From assembly GCA_025559845.1 (NCBI GenBank), contig CP048470.1:1659001-1723000 (forward strand): a stretch of DNA of 64,000 bases, in the 5' to 3' direction. Numbering within the stretch: the first letter of the stretch is position 1; each line of letters starts with the position of its first letter. Positions 19,169 through 26,296 of this stretch are shown here, one piece after another. A program made the translations under genes and the position numbers. The notes beneath the pieces were generated by a model, which saw only the letters and a list, made by a program, of their open reading frames with translations, did no database searches and had not been told where the DNA came from. This stretch comes from Agrobacterium tumefaciens. GTDB lineage: Bacteria; Pseudomonadota; Alphaproteobacteria; Rhizobiales; Rhizobiaceae.

Positions 19169-20170
19169 TCAGATTGGCGGAATTTTCCCGAGCGGAATGA
19201 AGCCGCTGATCGTGGCACGGCCGCGATCCACCACGACATCAACGGACGCCCTGTCTCCGCCACCTGCCAGCGCACCGAGCAGTTTGCGGGCGGTGTCGAT
19301 GGTTGACTGCAGTTGCGGAAACGCCTGCTTGGCATTGTCCGACCATGCGCCAAGCTTTTCGATTTCCACCTTGAATTGGCCGGAGAGATAACCTTCATTG
19401 TCGAAGGAGAAGGGACCGCTGATGCGCATGGTTCGGCCTTCACCGATGTCTGCCAACACGCGACGCAATTCACCGCTCGCACCGTAGAGCCCTGTCTCGT
19501 CGCTACCGTCGATCATGCCCGCCTTGCCGGCAAGCGTTACATCGGCGATTGCTGACAGACGTGGCAGAATTTGGGGCCAATCCTTGATGACCGTCGCTGC
19601 GTCGGTGACGGTGATGGCGCCATCGAGATCGGCGCCATTCTGGCGCAGATGCATCTCGGTTTTTGCAGCATCGAAATCGATTGTCTGACCGGTCACTGAG
19701 GACACGGCATTGGCCTTGAGGCCTTCGATCACCAGCGATGTGCGGTCGATACCCTTCAGTTTGGTTGTCAGGCTCGACTGCAGGTTCTGCCATTCTGCGG
19801 AAACCGTCAGACCATGGCCGGTGCGAATCTCTGCGGGCGAATCGAGTTCCCAGACAATATGGCCAGGATCGTAGACCTGGGCCGCCGAGCGAAGCTGGCC
19901 AAACGATGCCGAAACGCCGTTCTCCTTGTCGTCCACGTTGACCTTGGAGCAGAAGAGCCCGATCCGGAAGGGATAACCGCGGAAAGCAATGTCGCCGCAT
20001 TCGCCACTTACGCTGGCGGCTTCTGTGGGCGCGATCGCGTTCAGGACGGTCTCTTTCAGCTTGTTCGCGGCGTAAAACCACCCAGCCGTATAGAGCCCGA
20101 TCGCCACTACGATCGCGAGACCAAGCCAAAGGATTTTTCTGGCTGTGCCGGATTGGCTTGACGCTGCCAT
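19169..20170 (-). CDS. DUF2125 domain protein
   Basis: A 333-residue protein with one N-terminal membrane anchor (about residues 12-34, ILWLGLAIVVAIGLYTAGW) and a large presumably periplasmic DUF2125 domain, a family largely restricted to alphaproteobacteria. CGDIAFRGYPFRIGLFC near residue 58 is characteristic. Function is unknown; the beta-rich domain recalls AsmA-like proteins. It is divergent from the cyclotransferase gene, with only 49 bp between start codons. Confidence 0.8.
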   Translation of the reverse strand: MAASSQSGTARKILWLGLAIVVAIGLYTAGWFYAANKLKETVLNAIAPTEAASVSGECGDIAFRGYPFRIGLFCSKVNVDDKENGVSASFGQLRSAAQVYDPGHIVWELDSPAEIRTGHGLTVSAEWQNLQSSLTTKLKGIDRTSLVIEGLKANAVSSVTGQTIDFDAAKTEMHLRQNGADLDGAITVTDAATVIKDWPQILPRLSAIADVTLAGKAGMIDGSDETGLYGASGELRRVLADIGEGRTMRISGPFSFDNEGYLSGQFKVEIEKLGAWSDNAKQAFPQLQSTIDTARKLLGALAGGGDRASVDVVVDRGRATISGFIPLGKIPPI

Positions 20171-20219
20171 ATTGATCTCCGATGAATCGACTTCAGATAA
20201 TTTCGATTTGGCGTGGGAT

Positions 20220-20756
20220 ATGGACGATTTTTGGGTCTTTGGCTACGGTTCGTTGATGTGGAACCCGGGCTTTGCCTTTGAGGAGAGGCAGCAGGCGCGT
20301 CTGCACGGTTACCGTCGCTCTTTGTGCATATGGTCGAGCGTCTATCGCGGTACGGAGGAAAAGCCCGGTCTCGTGCTTGGCCTGGAGCGGGGCGGCTCCT
20401 GTCTAGGAGTGGCTTTCCGCGTAAAAGGTGCCGAACACGAGCCTGTCATGGCGTACCTGCGTGAGCGGGAACTTGTCACAAATGTCTACAAGGAGCGGGT
20501 GGTCAATATTGCCATGGTCGACGGGCGGCGCAGCAGCGCCGTAACCTATGTGGCAGATCCTGCGCATGACCAATATGTCGGTGGGCTCGCCGCGCCCGAT
20601 GCGGCAGCGATTGTCGCCACTGCCGCCGGCCGTTCAGGCCCCAATACCGATTATGTTTTCAACACCATCCAGCATTTGCAGGATATGGGTATTCGCGACA
20701 CCACGCTGGAAAACATCGCTGCCCGGGTTAGCGGATTGGCTGTTCAACCGGCTTAG
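20220..20756 (+). CDS. Gamma-glutamylcyclotransferase, ChaC-like
   Basis: A 178-residue protein with the ChaC signature WVFGYGSLMWNPGF, the glycine-rich loop that binds the gamma-glutamyl group. ChaC enzymes cleave glutathione to 5-oxoproline and Cys-Gly in the cytosol. The catalytic-type acidic residue near RERELV is in the expected region. The ATG at 20220 is preferred to one at 20145 because the motif begins six residues in. The last 29 bases overlap the 3' end of the convergent plsC. Confidence 0.87.
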   Translation: MDDFWVFGYGSLMWNPGFAFEERQQARLHGYRRSLCIWSSVYRGTEEKPGLVLGLERGGSCLGVAFRVKGAEHEPVMAYLRERELVTNVYKERVVNIAMVDGRRSSAVTYVADPAHDQYVGGLAAPDAAAIVATAAGRSGPNTDYVFNTIQHLQDMGIRDTTLENIAARVSGLAVQPA

Positions 20757-21546
20757 GCGTTTCTGTGCCCTGAAGCTCAGCGATGCGCTGGACTGCAGTG
20801 GGTGGCAATGGCAGGCTCGGGTTGTTTCGCGCCGTCTCCAGAAGCAGTTCGTCGCTTGCTCTCTCCGTGACCTCTATCAGGTGCTTGAAGAACACATCCG
20901 GATCAAGGCCAGGCTGGATGGGCGGCAGGATCTTTACCTTGAAATGGCCGGGGTAACGCATGGTCGAACGGCGCGGCCAGAAAAGGCCCGGATGCATGGC
21001 GACCGGGATGACTGGAACGTTGAGATCGCGATAGAGGCGGGCAATGCCGTAGCGATATTCAGGTGGTGCGCCCGGCGGTCGGCGGGTGCCTTCCGGGTAA
21101 ATGATCAACTCACGTCCTGCGGCCATCTCTTCCTTGGCGCGCTCCATGACTTTCATCATGACCTTGCCGCGTGCAGCGCGGTTCACCGGGATCATGCGCT
21201 GCTTCATCGCGTACCAGCCAAATAGCGGTATCCAGAGCAGTTCACGCTTGAGGATATAGACCGGATCAGGAAGGTTGGGCAGAAGCGCGTAGGTGTCCCA
21301 AAAGGACTGATGTTTTGGCGCGAAGATACAGCCGGTTTCCGGAATGTGTTCCAGCCCTTCGATTTCGAAGGTCGTGCCCACGATGGTTTTCATCAGCCAG
21401 TGGTTGGAGCGTGCCCAGTTCTTGGGGATTTCAAAAGCAATCTTGCGCGGCAACAGAAAATAGATCGGCGTCAGCACGATCATGCGCACGATAAGATTGA
21501 GATAGAACAGCGTATTGAAAAGAAACGAGCGCAGCTTGAGCATCAA
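20728..21546 (-). CDS. plsC: 1-acyl-sn-glycerol-3-phosphate acyltransferase
   Basis: A 272-residue PlsC-type acyltransferase that makes phosphatidic acid from lysophosphatidate at the inner membrane. The HX4D box is KHQSFWD, and IIYPEGTRRPPGAPP holds the second motif. A hydrophobic N-terminal segment (about 9-30) anchors it. It lies downstream of ftsE-ftsX-ydcF on the same strand, but a terminator separates it from ydcF. Confidence 0.9.
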   Translation of the reverse strand: MMLKLRSFLFNTLFYLNLIVRMIVLTPIYFLLPRKIAFEIPKNWARSNHWLMKTIVGTTFEIEGLEHIPETGCIFAPKHQSFWDTYALLPNLPDPVYILKRELLWIPLFGWYAMKQRMIPVNRAARGKVMMKVMERAKEEMAAGRELIIYPEGTRRPPGAPPEYRYGIARLYRDLNVPVIPVAMHPGLFWPRRSTMRYPGHFKVKILPPIQPGLDPDVFFKHLIEVTERASDELLLETARNNPSLPLPPTAVQRIAELQGTETPKPVEQPIR

Positions 21547-21621
21547 CAGACTTCCCTGGGCGCAACCGCTCCAGGAAATGTCTGGCCTGGATACCGGGTG
21601 CCTATGTGCGAACGCCTACAC

Positions 21622-21645
21622 GAAAAAGAGGCCTTGCAGCAAGGC
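21622..21645 (-). terminator. Terminator after the YdcF-like gene
   Basis: On the minus strand GCCTTG-CTG-CAAGGC is followed by CTCTTTTTCG. It lies 15 nt past the stop and before plsC. Confidence 0.6.
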
Positions 21646-21659
21646 GTTTGTCCGATCCG

Positions 21660-22391
21660 TCAGGGCGTGACGCTGCCTGTGTGGATAGGGGCATGATCGC
21701 CAGCGAGCTTGCGCAGCCCATCGCCCTTGCCGATGCCTGTCAGATCGCGACCTGCAGCGGCGACGAATTTCATATATTCATAGAGCATGGTTCTCACCAC
21801 GTCTGGCTCCACGAACCAGTTGGTGCGGGCAAGATCAGAGCTGATGACCGGGTAGGAGATGAATTCCGTTTGCGGGCTTGCACTACGCAACTCATGCAGG
21901 CTGCGGTGCATATGGTAGTTGTTGGTGACGACAACGACCGAGGCGTAACCGTGGTCGCGTATCCAGCTTGACGCCTCGTTGGCGTTGCCGATTGTGTCGA
22001 TCGCCTTGTAACCCATATCCACGCAGCAAGTGAAAAGATCGGGAGACCCTTGCGTCATCCTGCGGATTTGCGCACGTGTCGTCGCCGGATTGACCCCGGA
22101 GATCAGCAACCGCTTGCCAACGCCGTCACGCAGCAGGCCGACGGCCTGTTCGATACGCTGGTAGCCCCCGGTCAACACGATGATTGCATCCGCTTTGGCG
22201 GACGCTGGCGGGCGCATCGACGCCACGGAATCGGCAAACCAGAGAAAACCGCCGAAAAGCGCGCCAAAGGCAATCACGCACAGCAATATGATGACCCGGA
22301 CAAAACGGCGCAAAGGTCCACGCCGCGACAGCAGGTTGTTTCCTGCCCGATGCATGGTCGATGGGTCCTGGTCTGTCCGACTCACAAACAT
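21660..22391 (-). CDS. YdcF/SanA-like DUF218 protein
   Basis: A 243-residue protein with an N-terminal membrane segment (about residues 29-53) and a DUF218 domain. AIIVLTGGYQRIEQAVGLL and VVVTNNYHMHRSL are the conserved blocks. YdcF/SanA-type proteins are linked to envelope integrity and peptidoglycan precursor handling, but the biochemical role is unsettled. A second in-frame ATG at 22355 is also possible. It lies 97 bp downstream of ftsX. Confidence 0.85.
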   Translation of the reverse strand: MFVSRTDQDPSTMHRAGNNLLSRRGPLRRFVRVIILLCVIAFGALFGGFLWFADSVASMRPPASAKADAIIVLTGGYQRIEQAVGLLRDGVGKRLLISGVNPATTRAQIRRMTQGSPDLFTCCVDMGYKAIDTIGNANEASSWIRDHGYASVVVVTNNYHMHRSLHELRSASPQTEFISYPVISSDLARTNWFVEPDVVRTMLYEYMKFVAAAGRDLTGIGKGDGLRKLAGDHAPIHTGSVTP

Positions 22392-22488
22392 TCCTCATGA
22401 ATACTCGCCGATTAAGGCAAGGAACAGGCATTTCTAGCCTTGGACGTATAAACGGCTTTGGGCGATATTCGTTCGTCCGAAGCGCTCT

Positions 22489-23496
22489 TCAGGAGGTCAA
22501 TCCGTCGCTTTTCGACGGGTCGGAACGGACCCGGTCGATATCGTCTATGGTGCGAATGACGGTGATGCGTGCGGTGAGAGTCGTCAGAAGCGCAATGACC
22601 ATCATGGTGGCGGCAATACCGAGGTATCCCCCCATGCCAACCGAGAACGATCCGAAAAGGGCGCTCGCCTGGTCGCTCTGTGGCGTTGCGACCGTGCTGG
22701 ACTGCCAAAAGCCTGCGGCCAGAAAGACGAGTGCTGCAAGTGCGCTGCCTGCTGCCGATCCCTTCAGGCTGATCTTGAGGAAGTGCTTCTGGAATTCTCG
22801 CGCCACGAAGCTGCTCTCGGCGCCAACGAAATGGAGCACCTCGACGATATGCCTGTTGCCGGAGAGCGCACCGCGCGTGGCGAACACCACGGTCAGAACC
22901 ATGGCGGTGAACACCAGTATCAATACGCCAAGGCCAATGCCGACGGTCGTGCGCGCCATAGAGACCAGCCGGTCGACCCAGGTTCGGTGGTCGTCCAGAA
23001 AGGCCTGCGGAATTTCCGTTTTCAGCATGTCGCGCATGGCCTGGAAATCGGGCGGGTTGTTCTCATCGATTGTGATGACGACGAGACGTGGAACTGGAAG
23101 CTCCGACAGGTTCAGACCCGAACCAAGCCAGGGTTCCAGAAGGCGCGATGTTGCGGCGTCATCGAGGATTGTTCCTTCGCGTGTGCCAACGAAGGTCAGC
23201 GCCAGATTGCGAGCCTTGTTCAGCGCCGCATTCATATCCAGGCCGTCCTCCGGCTTGAGCTGAATCGTGATCTCACGGGAAATCTGGCTCTGCCACGTCG
23301 CAGCCGTGGCCCGCACCATGGACACTGCACCAAGCGTAAGACAGGCAAGAAAAGCCATGATGGCGATGACGACCATCAATGCGTTGCCCTGGATGTTGGA
23401 GGGCGGCAGAATCGGCGCCATGGGGCGAATCCGCATCGGCGGTCGCTTCGGTGCGCCGGCTTCGGGTTTCAGCGGGGTGGGGTTCATCTCATTCAT
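22489..23496 (-). CDS. ftsX: Cell division protein FtsX
   Basis: A 335-residue type VII ABC permease with an N-terminal membrane segment (about 35-60), a periplasmic loop of about 110 residues, and three C-terminal membrane segments. With FtsE it couples cytosolic ATP hydrolysis to periplasmic amidase activation at the septum. The long basic and proline-rich N-terminal cytoplasmic tail is common in rhizobia. It overlaps ftsE by 8 nt. Confidence 0.93.
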   Translation of the reverse strand: MNEMNPTPLKPEAGAPKRPPMRIRPMAPILPPSNIQGNALMVVIAIMAFLACLTLGAVSMVRATAATWQSQISREITIQLKPEDGLDMNAALNKARNLALTFVGTREGTILDDAATSRLLEPWLGSGLNLSELPVPRLVVITIDENNPPDFQAMRDMLKTEIPQAFLDDHRTWVDRLVSMARTTVGIGLGVLILVFTAMVLTVVFATRGALSGNRHIVEVLHFVGAESSFVAREFQKHFLKISLKGSAAGSALAALVFLAAGFWQSSTVATPQSDQASALFGSFSVGMGGYLGIAATMMVIALLTTLTARITVIRTIDDIDRVRSDPSKSDGLTS

Positions 23497-24148
23497 AGAT
23501 GTCGAGCCGCCCTTCTGTAAGAATCATCCGGCGTGCGTTGATCTGGTCCATCAGGCCGAAATCATGGGTGGCGATGACAACTGCTGTCCCCAGTCGGTTG
23601 AGTTCAAGGAACAGGTTGAGCAGGCGTTTGGCCATCGGTGGGTCGACGTTGCCCGTCGGTTCGTCCGCAAGCAGGATCTCCGGCTGGTCCATCAGGGCAC
23701 GGGCGATCGCGGCACGCTGTTTCTCGCCGCCGGACAGGATGGCGGGCAGCACATTGATGCGCTCACCGAGACCCACCCATTTCAGAAGTTCGATAACGTC
23801 ATTGCGATAGGCGCTTTCTTCCTTGCCACGCACCCGCAATGGCAATGCCACGTTCTCGTAGGTCGTCAGATGGTCGAGGAGACGGAAATCCTGAAAGACA
23901 ATGCCGACGCGGCGGCGAAGCATTGGCAATTCGTTGCGGGGGATGCGTGAAACATCGCGATTGAACATGCGGATGTTGCCGCGTGTCGGCTGGAGCGAAA
24001 GAAGAAGCAGGCGCAGAAGCGTGGTTTTGCCAGCACCGGACGGACCGGTCAGAAACTGGAACGACCCCTTGGGAATGTCGAACGTCATGTCTCTCAGGAT
24101 CTCGGGACCCATTCCATAGCGTAACCCGACATTTTCGAAATGGATCAA
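23489..24148 (-). CDS. ftsE: Cell division ATP-binding protein FtsE
   Basis: A 219-residue ABC ATPase with Walker A GPSGAGKTTLL, signature LSGGEKQRAAIARAL and Walker B ILLADEPTGNVD. The DPPMAKRLLNLF continuation is FtsE-like. It forms FtsEX with the next gene. Divergent from the gene at 24,339 across 190 bp that hold a CtrA-type half-site. Confidence 0.96.
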   Translation of the reverse strand: MIHFENVGLRYGMGPEILRDMTFDIPKGSFQFLTGPSGAGKTTLLRLLLLSLQPTRGNIRMFNRDVSRIPRNELPMLRRRVGIVFQDFRLLDHLTTYENVALPLRVRGKEESAYRNDVIELLKWVGLGERINVLPAILSGGEKQRAAIARALMDQPEILLADEPTGNVDPPMAKRLLNLFLELNRLGTAVVIATHDFGLMDQINARRMILTEGRLDIYE

Positions 24149-24237
24149 CGGACTTCCAGTCTCTTTGTTTCGTGATCTTTCGCCAGCATTGAATCACCCC
24201 TCCGGCTGCAGCCGTTTAACCGTATCGGCGAGCCCGG

Positions 24238-24266
24238 GCGAAGCATTTTTGCGAAGCATTAACCAT
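24238..24266. promoter_or_regulatory. Direct repeat and TTAACCAT motif between ftsE and the divergent gene
   Basis: GCGAAGCATT occurs at 24238-24247 and 24251-24260, a 13-bp period. TTAACCAT, the CtrA half-site known from Caulobacter, follows at 24259-24266, overlapping the second repeat by two bases. Confidence 0.35.
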
Positions 24267-24338
24267 TTAAATTTAAAACTTGGCAGGATTCGTTTCAATG
24301 CCCGTTTTTCAGGGCGGAAAACCTGACCAGGGGATTCC

Positions 24339-25016
24339 ATGGGTATGTTCCGTTCATCGCGCCGCCAAGCGGCATTCGACTTCGACCTCCTGATGCCTGA
24401 AACGCCGGCACGGTCTGCATCGCGCCAGACCAGAGCCAAGCCTGAGGTGGTAGATGCGGAATTTGTCACCATCAAGGACACACGCGGCCGTACGCATGGA
24501 AATGACAATCGTGGTACAAAGGCTCGTCAGGACGTGGCTGGGCAGGTAACGGCTGCCGCTGTCATATTTGCCTTTGTCGGCTGGATTGATCGGAAATTGT
24601 CGCGTCTGTCTGTAGATGCCTACTCGGCGCTCGTGGCAACCCTCGCGATCCTCGTCTTCATCGGTGCCGGTGGCCTTTCCATGATTGCGCCAGAGCAGTC
24701 CGCCGTTGCCGCACCCGTCAGCCCCCTAGCGATATCTCATGTCTCCGTGACACCGCAGGATGCCGGCGGTATGGAAATCCTACTGATCAACGGTATAGTT
24801 GAAAACAACGGCCGGAACCTCGAAGCTGTGCCAGCGATCCGCGCTGATCTCTTCTCCGCCAAGGGGCAGCTTGTCGCCAGCATGGTCATTTCGCCCCCTG
24901 TTGAGGCGATCCAGGCGGCCAATAGTCATGGTTTTTCAGCAAAATTGCGCCATCCCGGTGGAAAAACGCCGCAGATCAAGCTTTCCTTCGTCGGGGCGGG
25001 TGCGTCCGACCGCTGA
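24339..25016 (+). CDS. Hypothetical membrane-anchored protein
   Basis: A 225-residue protein with a polar, basic N-terminal region of about 95 residues, one membrane segment (about 107-126, ALVATLAILVFIGAGGLSMI) and a C-terminal domain of about 95 residues. The segment from ISHVSVTPQDAGG to PPVEAIQAANSHGFSAKL resembles the beta-sandwich of DUF3426/FxLYD-type domains (NGIVENNGRNLEAVPAIRADLF). Function is unknown. It is divergent from ftsE and upstream of hpt. Confidence 0.7.
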   Translation: MGMFRSSRRQAAFDFDLLMPETPARSASRQTRAKPEVVDAEFVTIKDTRGRTHGNDNRGTKARQDVAGQVTAAAVIFAFVGWIDRKLSRLSVDAYSALVATLAILVFIGAGGLSMIAPEQSAVAAPVSPLAISHVSVTPQDAGGMEILLINGIVENNGRNLEAVPAIRADLFSAKGQLVASMVISPPVEAIQAANSHGFSAKLRHPGGKTPQIKLSFVGAGASDR

Positions 25017-25081
25017 CTGTGCTAACGGGTCTTGTCTTTTGACTGAACGGTAAAAGAGCAAGACGCAGCACAGGAGAAAGA

Positions 25082-25624
25082 ATGCCCGTCGTCCGTGGAA
25101 AAAATATCGAGCCGCTTTACACCGCCGAGCAGATTGCCGAGCGCAATCGGGATATGGCGCAACGCATCGCAAACGGCCCGACCAAGGACTTGCTGGTCAT
25201 TGCTGTCCTGAAAGGCTCGTTCATCTTTGCAGCCGACCTTATCCGTTCTTTGCATGACAGCGGTCTTGCGCCGGAAGTCGAGTTCATCACGCTTTCGAGC
25301 TATGGCGCCGGTACGGTTTCCCAAGGCGTCAGGATCGTTAAGGATATCGACAGCGACGTGAAGGATCGTGATGTTCTGCTGATCGACGATATTCTCGAAT
25401 CCGGCCGCACGCTGCGTTTCGCCAAGGAACTGCTTTACGAGCGTGGCGCACGCAATGTCACCATCGCTGTCCTGCTCGATAAGAAGGTCAAGCGCAAGGA
25501 AGACCTGGAGGCCGATTATGTCGGCTTCGAATGTCCTGATTACTTCGTTGTCGGTTACGGTATGGACGTGGCCTATGCCTTCCGGGAATTGCCGTTTGTC
25601 GGCGTCGTAACGGGCGATGCCTGA
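25082..25624 (+). CDS. hpt: Hypoxanthine phosphoribosyltransferase
   Basis: A 180-residue type I phosphoribosyltransferase. The PRPP loop is VLLIDDILESGRTL, and VLKGSFIFAADLIR is the N-terminal loop. It salvages hypoxanthine or guanine to IMP or GMP. A GGAGAAAG ribosome site precedes the ATG. Confidence 0.95.
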   Translation: MPVVRGKNIEPLYTAEQIAERNRDMAQRIANGPTKDLLVIAVLKGSFIFAADLIRSLHDSGLAPEVEFITLSSYGAGTVSQGVRIVKDIDSDVKDRDVLLIDDILESGRTLRFAKELLYERGARNVTIAVLLDKKVKRKEDLEADYVGFECPDYFVVGYGMDVAYAFRELPFVGVVTGDA

Positions 25625-25669
25625 CGGGCTCACGCCTGTCCTGTTGCGACACAGTTCGGAGACGCCTCG

Positions 25670-25677
25670 TTAACCAT
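25670..25677 (+). promoter_or_regulatory. TTAACCAT (CtrA-type half-site) upstream of the CpdR-like gene
   Basis: An exact TTAACCAT lies about 92 bp before the receiver gene start, in the hpt-receiver intergenic region. It is a candidate site only. Confidence 0.35.
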
Positions 25678-25768
25678 CCGCAGAGCGGAGGTCGAGGTGT
25701 TTACCTCTTGAAAAGATGAGCCTGCGATGTTGCTCCCGGCTGGAAATGACGCCCAGGAGCAATGGTTG

Positions 25769-26128
25769 ATGGCAAAGATTCTGATTACCGAAGACGAGGA
25801 TGCGCTGCGCTCGTTTGTTGCGCGCGCTCTACGTCTCGACGGTCACGAGACGTATGAAGCTGCCGATGGCGAGCAGGGGCTGGAAAAGCTCCAGGAGACG
25901 AATTTCGATCTTCTTCTTTCCGACATCCGCATGCCCGTCATGGATGGCATCGAACTGGCACACCGCGCCGCCGAACGCTTTCCAGGCATGCGTATCCTGC
26001 TGATGACGGGTTATGCCGAGCAGCGTGAACGCGCCGACGATCTGGCCGAGAAGATCGTTGACGTGGTTTCCAAACCTTTCGCCTTGCCGGATATCCGCAA
26101 GGCGGTTGCCAGAGCGCTGGCTGCCTGA
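25769..26128 (+). CDS. Single-domain response regulator, CpdR-like
   Basis: A 119-residue stand-alone receiver domain with no output domain. The acidic pocket (EDEDA), phosphoacceptor Asp in LLLSDIRMPVMDG, Thr in LLMTGYA and Lys in VSKPFALP are all present. Size and sequence are CpdR-like; CpdR in Caulobacter controls ClpXP localisation and CtrA proteolysis through the CckA-ChpT relay. Rhizobia carry two such paralogues and I cannot say which this is. The ATG at 25769 is preferred to one at 25727, whose added residues are not receiver sequence. Confidence 0.8.
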   Translation: MAKILITEDEDALRSFVARALRLDGHETYEAADGEQGLEKLQETNFDLLLSDIRMPVMDGIELAHRAAERFPGMRILLMTGYAEQRERADDLAEKIVDVVSKPFALPDIRKAVARALAA

Positions 26129-26151
26129 ACGGTCAGGTTCAAATATTCGCA

Positions 26152-26179
26152 AAGGGCGGCCGTCGGGCCGCCTTTTTTG
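26152..26179 (+). terminator. Terminator after the CpdR-like gene
   Basis: GGCGGCC-GTCG-GGCCGCC (26155-26172) is followed by TTTTTTG, 26 nt past the stop. The rest of the gap to 26297 holds nothing I recognise. Confidence 0.9.
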
Positions 26180-26296
26180 TTGGGAGAGATTCCAAGACGG
26201 CGAACTCGGGCGTACGATGATGTTCGCGCCGTGGTGATACGACGGGGGTACTACGATACACACCCACAATCTGGCTGAGCCGGAAGGCTACATCCA

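Noticed and set aside
26129..26296. Possible tRNA around GGTTCAAAT
   Set aside because: No cloverleaf or acceptor stem can be folded around it.
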